A DNA stretch of 64,000 nucleotides from contig NZ_CP084951.1 of assembly GCF_022788655.1 (NCBI RefSeq), positions 2,852,001-2,916,000 of the forward strand. Reading direction: 5' to 3'. The notes beneath the pieces were generated by a model. The model saw only the letters and a program-made list of their open reading frames with translations, was not told where the DNA came from and did no database searches. Origin of the DNA: Sulfitobacter indolifex. GTDB taxonomy: Bacteria; Pseudomonadota; Alphaproteobacteria; Rhodobacterales; Rhodobacteraceae. Positions 44,437 to 53,387 of this stretch are shown one piece after another (position 1 is the stretch's first letter; each line of letters starts with the position of its first letter). Both the position numbers and the translations under genes were made by a program.

Positions 44437-44466
44437 ATCGCCTACCCGCCGGGACGGGCAGGCGAT
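44437..44466. repeat. Palindromic intergenic repeat element
   Basis: ATCGCCTACCCG at 44437-44448 and CGGGCAGGCGAT at 44455-44466 form a 12-bp dyad with one mismatch and a 6-base loop. A related sequence, GCGCCTGCCCGTGGGGTGGC, lies at 44341-44360. The pair resembles short palindromic repeats scattered between genes; copy number in the genome is unknown. Confidence 0.5.
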
Positions 44467-44529
44467 GGCCCGGCGCCTGCGGCTTGATTCCGGGCCAAGC
44501 GACTATCTCGACCTAGCACAAACAAAAAG

Positions 44530-44554
44530 GGGCCAGCGCATTGCGCCAGCCCCT
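44530..44554 (-). terminator. Terminator of the pyrimidine ABC transporter operon
   Basis: GGGGC-CA-GCGC-ATT-GCGC-CA-GCCCC forms a stem with a small symmetric internal loop. On the minus strand it is followed by TTTTTGTTT. It lies 24 bases after the binding-protein stop. Confidence 0.8.
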
Positions 44555-44577
44555 CTCCCTTTTATCGCCAGCAAAGC

Positions 44578-45558
44578 TTACTGAAGCGCTTTATCCGTGA
44601 TGTCGTGGGTCCACGCGCCCTCGGGCGCTTTGGTGATCATCCCACCTTCCATGGTGATATCCGCACTCCGGTCAAACGCGGCCTCATCCAAACGACCATC
44701 GCTGCCCATCGTCAGCTTGGCAATCTCGCCCATCATCCGGGTCTGGTGCTTTTCTGTCTGCGCACCGGTCTGGTCATTCTCCAGCACGATCTCAGCGGCT
44801 TCCTCGACATTTTCCTCGGCGTACTTCCAGCCCTTCATCGAGGCCCGCACAAAACGTGCCAGCTTGTCGACCATCTCTGGGTCTTCAAGGTTTTCCTCGG
44901 TGGTATAAAGACCGTCTTCAAGGGTCGAGATGCCCTCGTCCTCATATTTGAAAACCACCAAGTCTTCAGGCGTCAGCCCGGCGTCAATCACCTGCCAGTA
45001 TTCATTGTAGGTCATGGTGGTCGCGCATTCGACCTGCTTTTGCAGCAGCGGATCAACGTTGAAGTTGATCTTCTGGATGGTCACACCACCGTTTGAGCCG
45101 TCAGTCGAATAGCCCAACTTGCCCATCCAGCTTAGCAGCGGAATTTCATTACCGAAGAACCATGTACCCAGCGTGTTGCCGGGGAAGTCTTCGGGGCTCT
45201 CGATGCCGTGCTCTTTAAGGCAGGTCAGCATCAGGCCGGATTTCGCGAAGGGCTGCGCGATATTCACAATCGGTGCGCCCTTTTCCCGCGCAGCCAGCGC
45301 CGAGGGCAGCCAATCGACCATGACATCAGCACCGCCGCCGAGCAGCACCTGCACCGGCGCGATATCGGGCCCGCCTGGCTTGATTGTGACGTTCAGCCCT
45401 TCTTCTTCGTAAAACCCTTTATCCTTAGCGACGTAATAGCCGCCAAACTGGGCTTGGGTCACCCATTTAAGCTGCAAGGTCAGGTCATCTGCCGCCTGCG
45501 CCATGCCGCCCCAAAGGCCCAAGGCGACCCCTGCGGTGATCTTCGTGATATTTTTCAT
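44578..45558 (-). CDS. ABC transporter substrate-binding protein, NMT1/THI5-like
   Basis: This is a 326-residue periplasmic binding protein with signal MKNITKITAGVALGLWGGMA cut near QAA. The NMT1 fold is visible in LTLQLKWVTQAQFGGYYVAKDKG, YEEEGLNVTIKPGGPDIAPV and GADVMVDWLPSALAARE. Relatives carry thiamine-pyrimidine precursors and, when next to pyrimidine-degradation genes, presumably pyrimidines. Here it is the last gene of an ABC operon that follows dihydropyrimidinase, so uracil/thymine or a related base is the likely ligand (inference). Confidence 0.9.
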   Translation of the reverse strand: MKNITKITAGVALGLWGGMAQAADDLTLQLKWVTQAQFGGYYVAKDKGFYEEEGLNVTIKPGGPDIAPVQVLLGGGADVMVDWLPSALAAREKGAPIVNIAQPFAKSGLMLTCLKEHGIESPEDFPGNTLGTWFFGNEIPLLSWMGKLGYSTDGSNGGVTIQKINFNVDPLLQKQVECATTMTYNEYWQVIDAGLTPEDLVVFKYEDEGISTLEDGLYTTEENLEDPEMVDKLARFVRASMKGWKYAEENVEEAAEIVLENDQTGAQTEKHQTRMMGEIAKLTMGSDGRLDEAAFDRSADITMEGGMITKAPEGAWTHDITDKALQ

Positions 45559-45587
45559 TATTGTTCTCCCTGTTGGTTGGTCGTTAT

Positions 45588-46430
45588 TCAGCTTCGTTGA
45601 CTGGGGTGCCAGAAGGTCACCCGGCCCTCGACCAGGGCCATAATACCATAGAACGCCGATCCGGCGATCGCCGCCACGACAATTTCGGCCCAGACGAGGT
45701 CTAGGGCAAGCTGTCCGACCGAAGTAGAGATGCGGAACCCCATACCAAGCACCGGAGAGCCAAAGAATTCAGCAACAATGGCGCCGATCAAGGCCAAGGT
45801 GGTGCCGATCTTCAACCCGTTGAAGACAAAGGGCATCGCCGCAGGCAGGCGCAGCTTCAGCAGCGTCCGCCAATAGCCCGCCGCATAGGTGCGCATCAGG
45901 TCACGTTGCATCGAATCACTGGCTTGCAACCCCTGCACCGTGTTCACCAGCATCGGGAAAAACACCATCACCACAACAATCGCCGCCTTGGACTGCCAGC
46001 CAAAGCCGAACCACATCACCATGATCGGTGCCATACCGATGATCGGCAGCGCCGCCACGAAGTTGCCCACCGGGAGCAGCCCCCGTTGCAGGAAAGGAAA
46101 ACGATCAATCGCCAGCGCCGTCAGGAAAGCCGCGCCACAGCCGATAATATAGCCGCTCAGCGCGCCCTTGATGACAGTCTGCACAAAGTCGACCCAGAGG
46201 ATGTCCAGCGATGTCGCAAAACGCGCAGCGATCACCGAAGGTGCGGGCAGCAACACTTGGTTGATGTCAAAACCGCGCACCACGCCCTCCCAAACCGCGA
46301 TGAGCGTCAGACCGAAGACAATCGGCGAAGCGAGAGCGGCCCAACGGGACGGTTTTTGCCGCGCAAGCCAGACGTTTATCGAAAGCCCGACCAGCCAAGC
46401 GGCGATGGCGAAAACTACCCAACCCATCAT
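45588..46430 (-). CDS. ABC transporter permease (pyrimidine-type, BPD_transp_1)
   Basis: This is a 280-residue inner-membrane permease with about seven spans, in the SsuC/TauC-like group. The EAA loop reads LMRTYAAGYWRTLLKLRLPAAMPF. The ATG at 46430 overlaps the upstream stop (ATGATG/TGA). It forms a heterodimer with the next permease. Confidence 0.92.
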   Translation of the reverse strand: MMGWVVFAIAAWLVGLSINVWLARQKPSRWAALASPIVFGLTLIAVWEGVVRGFDINQVLLPAPSVIAARFATSLDILWVDFVQTVIKGALSGYIIGCGAAFLTALAIDRFPFLQRGLLPVGNFVAALPIIGMAPIMVMWFGFGWQSKAAIVVVMVFFPMLVNTVQGLQASDSMQRDLMRTYAAGYWRTLLKLRLPAAMPFVFNGLKIGTTLALIGAIVAEFFGSPVLGMGFRISTSVGQLALDLVWAEIVVAAIAGSAFYGIMALVEGRVTFWHPSQRS

Positions 46431-47287
46431 GCCATCCCCATTCGTTTCAGCGTGACACGCTGGATCAACCCGATCAGCCCCACCATCGCCGCCGCCAAAG
46501 CTGCCGCCATGAGAAGCGCGCTCCAAATTTGCACCGTCTGACCATAGTAGCTGCCCGCCAACAGACGCGCGCCCAATCCGGCCACGGCCCCTGTCGGCAT
46601 CTCACCCACAATGGCCCCAACAAGCGACGCGGCCACCCCGACTTTCAGCGAGGTAAAGAAGTACGGCATCGACGAGGGCAGCCGCAGCTTCCAAAACGTC
46701 TGCCACCCGCTCGCGTGCCATGTCCGCATCTGGTCTAGCTGCATCTGGTCCGGGCTACGCAGCCCTTTGACCATGCCCACAACCACCGGGAAAAACGATA
46801 GATACATGCTGATGATCGCCTTTGGCAGCAGGCCCGACAGGCCCACAGCATTCAAAACCACGATAATCATCGGCGCGATGGCCAAGATCGGGATGGTCTG
46901 ACTGGCGATCACCCAAGGCATCACTGACATGTCCATCGTGCGGTTAAACACGATCCCGACCGCCAACAGCGTGCCAAGCGCGGTGCCCATGACAAAGCCA
47001 AGGAAGGTCGCGCTAAACGTGACCCATGTGTGATAGACCAGCGAGCGTTTCGACGTGACCTTCTTCATCACCGTGGTCTCCCACAACTCGGCCCCCACCT
47101 GATGCGGTGCGGGCAGTTTGGGCTTATCTTGCGACCATGTGTCGGCCACCAGTTCCGAGAATGTCAGCGTCTTGTCCGCCCGCGCCGCCACATCCCGCGC
47201 CCATTGCGCGTTCAGCCCGACAGCCGCGCCATACCAAACGACAATCAGCAAGACTACGACCGTTAGAATAGGGAGAATGTTACGCAT
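46427..47287 (-). CDS. ABC transporter permease (pyrimidine-type, BPD_transp_1)
   Basis: This is a 286-residue permease paralogous to its neighbour, with an N-terminal span, a periplasmic segment of about 60 residues and then six spans. The EAA loop is QMRTWHASGWQTFWKLRLPSSMPY. The ATG at 47287 shares one base with the ATPase stop (TGATG), so translation is coupled. Confidence 0.92.
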   Translation of the reverse strand: MRNILPILTVVVLLIVVWYGAAVGLNAQWARDVAARADKTLTFSELVADTWSQDKPKLPAPHQVGAELWETTVMKKVTSKRSLVYHTWVTFSATFLGFVMGTALGTLLAVGIVFNRTMDMSVMPWVIASQTIPILAIAPMIIVVLNAVGLSGLLPKAIISMYLSFFPVVVGMVKGLRSPDQMQLDQMRTWHASGWQTFWKLRLPSSMPYFFTSLKVGVAASLVGAIVGEMPTGAVAGLGARLLAGSYYGQTVQIWSALLMAAALAAAMVGLIGLIQRVTLKRMGMA

Positions 47288-48072
47288 CAATCATCCCCAT
47301 GGCCCGCACGGAGCCCCTCACGGACGCGATGCGCGATTTCAAGGAACTCCGGGCTTTCGCGAATTTCCAAAGGCCGTTCGCGCGGCAGTGGGCTTTCGAT
47401 CACATCGGCGATCCTGCCGGGGCGCGGGCTCATCACCACGATCTTGGTCGACAGATACACCGCCTCAGGGATCGAGTGTGTGACGAAGGCGATGGTCTTT
47501 TCCGTCCGCGCCCAAAGCTTGAGCAGTTGCTCATTCAAATGGTCGCGGACGATTTCGTCCAGCGCGCCAAAGGGTTCGTCCATCAGCAGGATATCGGCAT
47601 CAAAAGACAGCGCCCGCGCGATAGAAGCACGCTGCTGCATCCCGCCCGAAAGCTGCCATGGGAATTTCTTCTCAAACCCGCTGAGTTCGACCAGTTCCAG
47701 CACCCGCTGCACCCGCTCGGCCTGCTCGGCGCGGGGGATGCCCATGATCTCAAGCGGCAAACGGATGTTGCCGCCGATCGTGCGCCACGGGTAAAGCCCC
47801 GCGGCTTGGAATACATACCCGTAAGCCCGCGATTTGCGCGCTTCTTCGGGCGAGACACCGTTGATGGTGACCTGCCCGCCGGTGGGCTGTTCAAGGTCGG
47901 CCATGACCCTCAGAAAGGTCGTCTTGCCACAGCCCGACGGGCCGATAAAGCTAACGAAATCCCCCTTATGGATATCAAGGTTCACGTCTTTCAACGCATG
48001 AACCGGCCCGTCATTGGTCTCAAACGTCAGATCTAGATTGCTGGCGCTGATCACGCTCTGGCTGTCATTCAC
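47287..48072 (-). CDS. ABC transporter ATP-binding protein (nitrate/taurine/pyrimidine type)
   Basis: This is a 261-residue ATPase with Walker A GPSGCGKT (residues 44-51), signature LSGGMQQRASIARAL and Walker B ILLMDEPFGALDEIVR. The start codon is GTG at 48072 (read as Met), with GGAAG upstream; no nearer ATG is in frame. It powers the two permeases downstream and is the first gene of the transporter set, 74 bases after the dihydropyrimidinase gene. Confidence 0.93.
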   Translation of the reverse strand: MNDSQSVISASNLDLTFETNDGPVHALKDVNLDIHKGDFVSFIGPSGCGKTTFLRVMADLEQPTGGQVTINGVSPEEARKSRAYGYVFQAAGLYPWRTIGGNIRLPLEIMGIPRAEQAERVQRVLELVELSGFEKKFPWQLSGGMQQRASIARALSFDADILLMDEPFGALDEIVRDHLNEQLLKLWARTEKTIAFVTHSIPEAVYLSTKIVVMSPRPGRIADVIESPLPRERPLEIRESPEFLEIAHRVREGLRAGHGDD

Positions 48073-48146
48073 TAATTTAACTTCCCTGTTGGTCGGCCGC
48101 TTTTAGCGCGGCACTTTACCTGATTGTTGGTGTGCTCCTACATCGC

Positions 48147-49607
48147 TTAGATCCCCGCCGGGATGTTCAGCGGATCGCGCTTGATCATCTTGGGGCTGTT
48201 GAGTTCCTTCCACTTGCTCAGCGCAACATTGCCACTGGGGAAGGCTGGCCGCGGCACGAAACGCCCACGTCCCGGTTGCGGCTGGCTGTTCTGGCCCCAA
48301 GCCCAGATCACCTCACCGCGGCTGAGAGTATAACGGCTCTGCGCCTTAACTTCGAACCCTTCAAAGACGTTGTAATCAAGGATCGAATGGTGGTTTGCTG
48401 TGCTAATTGTCTTGGTGATCTTGGGATCCCAAACCACGATATCCGCATCCGCCCCTTCGACGATCGCGCCCTTCTGCGGGTAGATGTTGAGGATTTTAGC
48501 GATATTGGTCGAGGTCGCGGCGACAAATTCATTCGGCGTAAGCCTCCCGGTCTCCACCCCTTCAGTCCAAAGCACGGCAAGCCGTTCCTCCAACCCGTTC
48601 GAGCCGTTGGGGATGATGCGGAAATCATCGCGGCCCGCGCGTTTTTGTTCGGTGCTGAAGGCCGCGTGGTCCGTCGCCACCACCTGCAAGCTGCCCGCCT
48701 GCAAGCCCGCCCAAAGGCTGTCTTGGTGATCCTTGCTGCGGAAGGGCGGCGACATCACGCGGCGGGCGGCGTGGTCCCAATCCTTGTTGAAATACTCGGA
48801 TTCATCCAGCGTCAGGAACTGGATCAACGGCTCGCCATAAACCCGCATCCCTTTTTGACGTGCCCGGCGAATCGCCTCATGGGTCTGCTCGCAGGAAACG
48901 TGCACGATATAAAGCGGCACGCCGGCAGTGTCGGCGATGGTGATCGCGCGGTTTGCCGCCTCACCTTCCAACTCCGGCGGGCGCGAATAGGCGTGCCCCT
49001 CAGGCCCGGTGATCCCCTGATCGAAATACTTCTGCTGCAACTCGGCGACCAGATCGCCATTCTCGGCATGGACCATCGGCAGCGCGCCCAGCTCAGCACA
49101 GCGTTTGAACGACGCGAACATCTCGTCGTCTTCAATCATCAACGCCCCTTTGTAGGCCATGAAGTGTTTAAAGCTGTTCACCCCCATGTCGACGGCGTCT
49201 TTCATCTCGTTAAAGACGGTCTCATCCCAGCCGGTGATCGCCATGTGATAGCCGATGTCGCTGCAAATCTGCGGCGCGGATTTGCGGTGCCACTCGTTGA
49301 TCGCGTTCTTGATCGAGCCATCCGCGCCCGGCAGACAGAAATCCACCACCATCGTGGTGCCGCCACAGGCCGCCGCCCAGGTGCCCGTCTCAAAGGTTTC
49401 AGCCGCTGTGGTGCCCATAAAGGGCATCTCAAGGTGCGTATGCGGATCGATCCCGCCGGGGATCACATAGGCGCCTTCCGCGTCGATATATTCGTCACCT
49501 TTCAGGTCTTCGCCAATCTGCTTGATCTTCTCTCCCTCAATCAAGACATCGGCTTTCCATGTGCGGTCTGCGGTTACGACCGTGCCGCCTTTGATTACCT
49601 TGCTCAT
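48147..49607 (-). CDS. hydA: Dihydropyrimidinase (D-hydantoinase)
   Basis: This is a 486-residue enzyme that opens dihydrouracil or dihydrothymine to N-carbamoyl-beta-amino acids. Ligands are complete: HTH at residues 56-58, the carboxylated Lys in FKHFMAYKG, His in MVHAENGD, His in IVHVSCE and Asp in ATDHAAF. The C-terminal extension (AFPSGNVALSKWKEL) is typical of bacterial PydB/HydA. It lies between the beta-ureidopropionase gene and the ABC genes, all on one strand. Confidence 0.95.
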   Translation of the reverse strand: MSKVIKGGTVVTADRTWKADVLIEGEKIKQIGEDLKGDEYIDAEGAYVIPGGIDPHTHLEMPFMGTTAAETFETGTWAAACGGTTMVVDFCLPGADGSIKNAINEWHRKSAPQICSDIGYHMAITGWDETVFNEMKDAVDMGVNSFKHFMAYKGALMIEDDEMFASFKRCAELGALPMVHAENGDLVAELQQKYFDQGITGPEGHAYSRPPELEGEAANRAITIADTAGVPLYIVHVSCEQTHEAIRRARQKGMRVYGEPLIQFLTLDESEYFNKDWDHAARRVMSPPFRSKDHQDSLWAGLQAGSLQVVATDHAAFSTEQKRAGRDDFRIIPNGSNGLEERLAVLWTEGVETGRLTPNEFVAATSTNIAKILNIYPQKGAIVEGADADIVVWDPKITKTISTANHHSILDYNVFEGFEVKAQSRYTLSRGEVIWAWGQNSQPQPGRGRFVPRPAFPSGNVALSKWKELNSPKMIKRDPLNIPAGI

Positions 49608-49682
49608 CTTATTCTCCCCATCTTTCTTTGGCTGATCATATCCGGGGGTCCGGGGCTTGGCCCCACACCGCCGCCCGAACGC

Positions 49683-50933
49683 TCAGCTTTCGATTTCTGC
49701 CGTTTCCAGCACCGCATGCAGCAGCACATCCGCCCCAGCTTTGGCCCAGTCTTTGGTGATTTCTTCCGCCTCGTTATGGCTTAGCCCATCGACACAGGGG
49801 CACATCACCATTGCAGTCGGCGCCACGGCGTTAATCCAACAGGCGTCATGCCCAGCACCAGAGATCAGGTTCATATGGCTATAGCCAAGCCGTTCGGCTG
49901 CGTTGCGCACTGCCGTAACACAGCCCTCGTCAAAGGCCACGGGATCAAAGCCGCCGACCTTTTCAAACTCGATCTGCAATTCCATATCATCGGCGATCTT
50001 CTGGCCATCTTCGCGCAGACGCTTCTCCATATCTTCAATCACCGACAAGTCTGGCGAACGGAAATCCACGGTAAAGACCGTCTTGCCCGGAATCACGTTG
50101 CGGCTGTTCGGATAGACTTCGATATGGCCCGCAGCACCCACCGCATGCGGCGCATGGCTCCAGGCGATCTCACTAACCTTTTCCAGCACCCGCGCCATGC
50201 CCAGCCCCGCATCGCGGCGCATTGGCATGGGGGTTGAGCCGGTGTGGCTGTCCTTGCCGGTGATCGTCACCTGCGTCCAGCTCAGGCCCTGCCCGTGGGT
50301 AACCACGCCGATATCCTTGCCCTCGGCCTCCAAAATCGGCCCCTGCTCGATGTGCAGCTCAAAGAAAGCATGCATCTTGCGCGCGCCGACCTCTTCTTCG
50401 CCGCGCCAGCCGATCCGCTTTAGCTCATCGCCAAAGCTTTTGCCCTCGGCATCGGTGCGCTCGTAAGCCCAGTCTTGCGTGTGGATACCCGCAAAAACCC
50501 CCGACGACAGCATCGCGGGGGCGTATCGGGTGCCTTCTTCGTTGGTGAAATTGGTCACAACGATCGGGTGTTTGGTCTTGATACCCAGATCATTCATGGT
50601 CCGCAGGATCTCAAGCCCGCCCAGCACGCCGAGGATGCCATCATATTTCCCGCCCGTCGGCTGGGTGTCGAGGTGGCTGCCCACATAGACCGGCAGCGCC
50701 TCAGGGTCGGTGCCGTCACGCTGGGCAAACATGTTGCCCATCTGATCAAGGCCCATGGTGCAGCCCGCCTCTTCGCACCATTTCTGGAACAGCGCGCGGC
50801 CTTCGGCATCTTCGTCGGTCAGCGTCTGTCGATTATTCCCCCCCGCCACGCCGGGGCCGATCTTGGCCATTTCCATCAAGGAATCCCACAGGCGATCAGG
50901 ATCAATCTTGAGGTTCTCTCCGGGCGCGGGCAT
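49683..50933 (-). CDS. Beta-ureidopropionase / N-carbamoyl amidohydrolase (M20 family)
   Basis: This is a 416-residue Zn-dependent hydrolase (allantoate amidohydrolase/HyuC group). Metal and catalytic residues are visible in GSHLDTQPTGGKYDGILGVL, TNEEGTRY and FELHIEQGP, with a late His in GAGHDACWI. In this locus it most likely hydrolyses N-carbamoyl-beta-alanine and N-carbamoyl-beta-aminoisobutyrate to beta-amino acids, CO2 and ammonia. It begins the operon that leads into dihydropyrimidinase and the ABC importer, under a palindromic operator at 50973. Confidence 0.92.
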   Translation of the reverse strand: MPAPGENLKIDPDRLWDSLMEMAKIGPGVAGGNNRQTLTDEDAEGRALFQKWCEEAGCTMGLDQMGNMFAQRDGTDPEALPVYVGSHLDTQPTGGKYDGILGVLGGLEILRTMNDLGIKTKHPIVVTNFTNEEGTRYAPAMLSSGVFAGIHTQDWAYERTDAEGKSFGDELKRIGWRGEEEVGARKMHAFFELHIEQGPILEAEGKDIGVVTHGQGLSWTQVTITGKDSHTGSTPMPMRRDAGLGMARVLEKVSEIAWSHAPHAVGAAGHIEVYPNSRNVIPGKTVFTVDFRSPDLSVIEDMEKRLREDGQKIADDMELQIEFEKVGGFDPVAFDEGCVTAVRNAAERLGYSHMNLISGAGHDACWINAVAPTAMVMCPCVDGLSHNEAEEITKDWAKAGADVLLHAVLETAEIES

Positions 50934-50972
50934 AGGTCACTCCTCTGTCATCGGCTTTGGCCGTGTTGTTTT

Positions 50973-50988
50973 TTTACCATTTGGTAAA
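50973..50988. promoter_or_regulatory. Palindromic operator, candidate RutR-like site
   Basis: TTTACCATTTGGTAAA is a perfect 7+2+7 palindrome. E. coli RutR binds TTGACCANNTGGTCAA, so this site differs only in the third/fourth bases of each arm. It lies 40 bases before the amidase start and about 100 before the divergent TetR gene. A near copy stands before preT at 54776. Confidence 0.75.
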
Positions 50989-51089
50989 TCCACGATTGCG
51001 ATTAGGTTAGGCTCTGTCAAGAACTGGTTTGAAACAACCCGCCGCCGATCCGGCAAACGCCTTTTTAAGCAGCACCAAGGATCATTGCC

Positions 51090-51716
51090 TTGCCCGAAAG
51101 CACCGCCAAACAACCCAGCCGCATCCAGCAGCGCAACCGCCGGGTGATTCTAGATGCCGCGCTCGAAGTCTTCTCAAAGCACGGCTACCGGGGTGCCACG
51201 CTGGATCAAATCGCGGCCGAAGCTGGGTTGAGCAAACCGAATATTCTCTATTACTTCAATGGCAAAGAAGACATTCACGTCACTTTGTTGTCGCACCTTA
51301 TGGAGACATGGCTCGACCCGCTGGTGGAGCTCGACCCCGATGGCGACCCGCGGCGCGAGATTTTGGACTATGTCGAACGCAAACTGACCATGTCGCGCGA
51401 ATTGCCGCGCGAAAGCCGCCTTTTCGCCAATGAAATCCTGCAGGGCGCGCCGCGGATTGAGCCAGAGTTGCGCCGCCACCTCAAACCCCTATTCGACGAA
51501 AAATGCGCCGTGATCGCGGGCTGGGTGAGCGAGGGGAAGCTGCCCCCGCTGGACCCGCAGCATCTGATATTTTCCATCTGGGCCACGACGCAGCACTACG
51601 CGGATTTCGAGGCGCAGGCGCAAATCCTGCTCGGGCCTGAGACCGATCCCAGCCCCCGCGCCCTGGCGCATCTTCAAGCGATGTTTGGCGCGCTTTTGGA
51701 CCTTCCAGCGCAGTAA
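51090..51716 (+). CDS. TetR-family regulator, RutR-like
   Basis: This is a 208-residue regulator. The N-terminal TetR helix-turn-helix is ILDAALEVFSKHGYRGATLD, then QIAAEAGLSKPNILYYFNGK; the rest resembles the RutR C-terminal domain (LFANEILQGAPRIEPELRRH). The start is TTG at 51090, with AAGGA eight bases upstream; no ATG exists before the DNA-binding domain. It diverges from the amidase gene. RutR-type regulators sense uracil or thymine and release DNA, which fits this locus. Confidence 0.88.
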   Translation: MPESTAKQPSRIQQRNRRVILDAALEVFSKHGYRGATLDQIAAEAGLSKPNILYYFNGKEDIHVTLLSHLMETWLDPLVELDPDGDPRREILDYVERKLTMSRELPRESRLFANEILQGAPRIEPELRRHLKPLFDEKCAVIAGWVSEGKLPPLDPQHLIFSIWATTQHYADFEAQAQILLGPETDPSPRALAHLQAMFGALLDLPAQ

Positions 51717-51825
51717 ACGGGCCGTTAACCTTAACCGCCGAAACGGGCATCGCTTAACGGCTTGTTATCACGTTTCGCGCAGTCTGCCCGTGGGTGTGGG
51801 CTCCTTGAGATGAAAAGGGGCAGTG

Positions 51826-52026
51826 ATGAATGTAGGTTTTTTGAACGGCGCAAAGGCTGCGCAACAAACTACGGGGTCTGATGAGGCGGCGGGTGACCGA
51901 ACCAGAAAGCACGACCAGATGGCACTCGATGCGGCCATGGCGCTGCTTGCCGCGCGGCGTAATATGGCAGAGATGAGCCTGCCACCGGCCACGCATTCCG
52001 CCGCCCCGACGCTCAGGAAATCCTGA
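51826..52026 (+). CDS. Small hypothetical protein (66 aa)
   Basis: A 66-codon frame begins at ATG 51826 with AGGGG upstream (an adjacent GTG is also possible). The peptide is rich in Ala, Met and charged residues (ALDAAMALLAARRNMAEMSL) and has no membrane segment. It is not recognised. It sits between the TetR gene and the convergent preA, ending 22 bases before preA's stop. Confidence 0.4.
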   Translation: MNVGFLNGAKAAQQTTGSDEAAGDRTRKHDQMALDAAMALLAARRNMAEMSLPPATHSAAPTLRKS

Positions 52027-52048
52027 ACGCGGGGCGACGGGGCGTGTC

Positions 52049-53362
52049 TTACTCCGCTGGCTCAACTGCCTTGGCAGATGGGTTATTGGGATGCGTGGTC
52101 CAGTTGGCATAGTCCGGCGTGACTGTCTTGCCGGTGCGCAGGTCGGTGGCACCCGCGGCCAGTGGCTCCATCGAGATACAATCCTCGACCGGGCAGACAT
52201 TGACGCAAAGATTACAGGCCACGCATTCTTCGTCGATTACCGTGAATGTACGATCCTCCGACATGGCAATCGCTTGGTGGCTGGTGTCTTCGCAGGCGGC
52301 AAAGCAGCGGCCACAGGAAATACAGAGATCCTGATCAATCTTCGCCTTGGCGACGTAGTTCAGGTTCAACTGGTTCCAGTCGGTGACGTTCGGCACCGCG
52401 CGGCCCACAAGCTCATCGACCGAGGTCATGCCCTTCTCGTCCATATACTCCGACAGGCCCGAGATCATTTCCTGCACAACCTTGAAGCCATAGGTCATGG
52501 CCGCCGTGCAAACCTGCACATTGCCCGCGCCGAGAGCCAAGAACTCCGCCGCGTCGCGCCATGTGGTGACGCCGCCAATGCCGCTGATTGGCAGGCCATG
52601 TGTCTCTGGATTGCGCGCAATCTCCGCCACCATATTGAGAGCAATCGGCTTCACCGCCGGGCCGCAATAGCCGCCGTGGGTGCCTTTGCCGTCGATCATC
52701 GGCTCTGGCGAGAAGAGGTCCAGATCGACCGATGTGATCGAGTTGATCGTGTTGATCAGGCTCACCGCATCCGCGCCACCGCGCTTGGCGGCTTCGGCGG
52801 GGTAGAGCACGTTCGTGATGTTCGGCGTCAGTTTCACGATCACCGGCATGCGGGTGTACATCTTGCACCAGCGAGTGACCATTTCGATATATTCCGGCAC
52901 CTGCCCCACGGCAGAGCCCATACCGCGCTCAGCCATCCCATGCGGGCAGCCGAAGTTCAGCTCGATCCCGTCGGCACCAGTTTCCTCGACATGCGGCAGG
53001 ATCGCCTTCCAAGCTTCCTCCTCACAGGGCACCATGATCGAGGCGATCAGCGCCCGGTCCGGGTAGTCGCGTTTGACCGCCTTCATCTCGCGCAGGTTCA
53101 CCTCCAGCGGGCGGTCGGTAATCAACTCGATGTTGTTCAGCCCCAGCAACCGCCGGTCCGCGCCATAGATCGCGCCATACCGCGGACCGTTAACGTTGAC
53201 GACAGGCGGGCCTTCCATGCCGAGAGTCTTCCAGACCACCCCGCCCCAACCCGCTTCATAGGCGCGGCGCACGTTATATTCCTTGTCCGTCGGCGGTGCG
53301 GAGGCCAGCCAGAACGGGTTGGGGGATTTGATCCCGATGAATTCGCTTCTCAGATCAGCCAT
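52049..53362 (-). CDS. preA: NAD-dependent dihydropyrimidine dehydrogenase, subunit PreA
   Basis: This is a 437-residue catalytic subunit that reduces uracil/thymine using electrons from PreT. It contains a dihydroorotate-dehydrogenase-like barrel with the active-site loop ELNFGCPHGMAERGMG (catalytic Cys), flavin-site elements ISGIGGVTTWRDA, and two C-terminal 4Fe-4S motifs, CISCGRCFAAC and CVACNLCVNVCP. It is downstream of preT by 25 bases. Confidence 0.96.
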   Translation of the reverse strand: MADLRSEFIGIKSPNPFWLASAPPTDKEYNVRRAYEAGWGGVVWKTLGMEGPPVVNVNGPRYGAIYGADRRLLGLNNIELITDRPLEVNLREMKAVKRDYPDRALIASIMVPCEEEAWKAILPHVEETGADGIELNFGCPHGMAERGMGSAVGQVPEYIEMVTRWCKMYTRMPVIVKLTPNITNVLYPAEAAKRGGADAVSLINTINSITSVDLDLFSPEPMIDGKGTHGGYCGPAVKPIALNMVAEIARNPETHGLPISGIGGVTTWRDAAEFLALGAGNVQVCTAAMTYGFKVVQEMISGLSEYMDEKGMTSVDELVGRAVPNVTDWNQLNLNYVAKAKIDQDLCISCGRCFAACEDTSHQAIAMSEDRTFTVIDEECVACNLCVNVCPVEDCISMEPLAAGATDLRTGKTVTPDYANWTTHPNNPSAKAVEPAE

Positions 53363-53387
53363 GTTGTGTCTCCCTGTCGGCGCGGCC

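Larger units (their letters stand above)
44247..44577. other. Intergenic region with repeat-like hairpins
   Basis: There are 331 bases without a gene, between convergent ends. It contains a repeat-like hairpin (44437-44466), a related sequence near 44341-44363, and the terminator of the ABC binding-protein gene (44530-44554). Confidence 0.6.
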
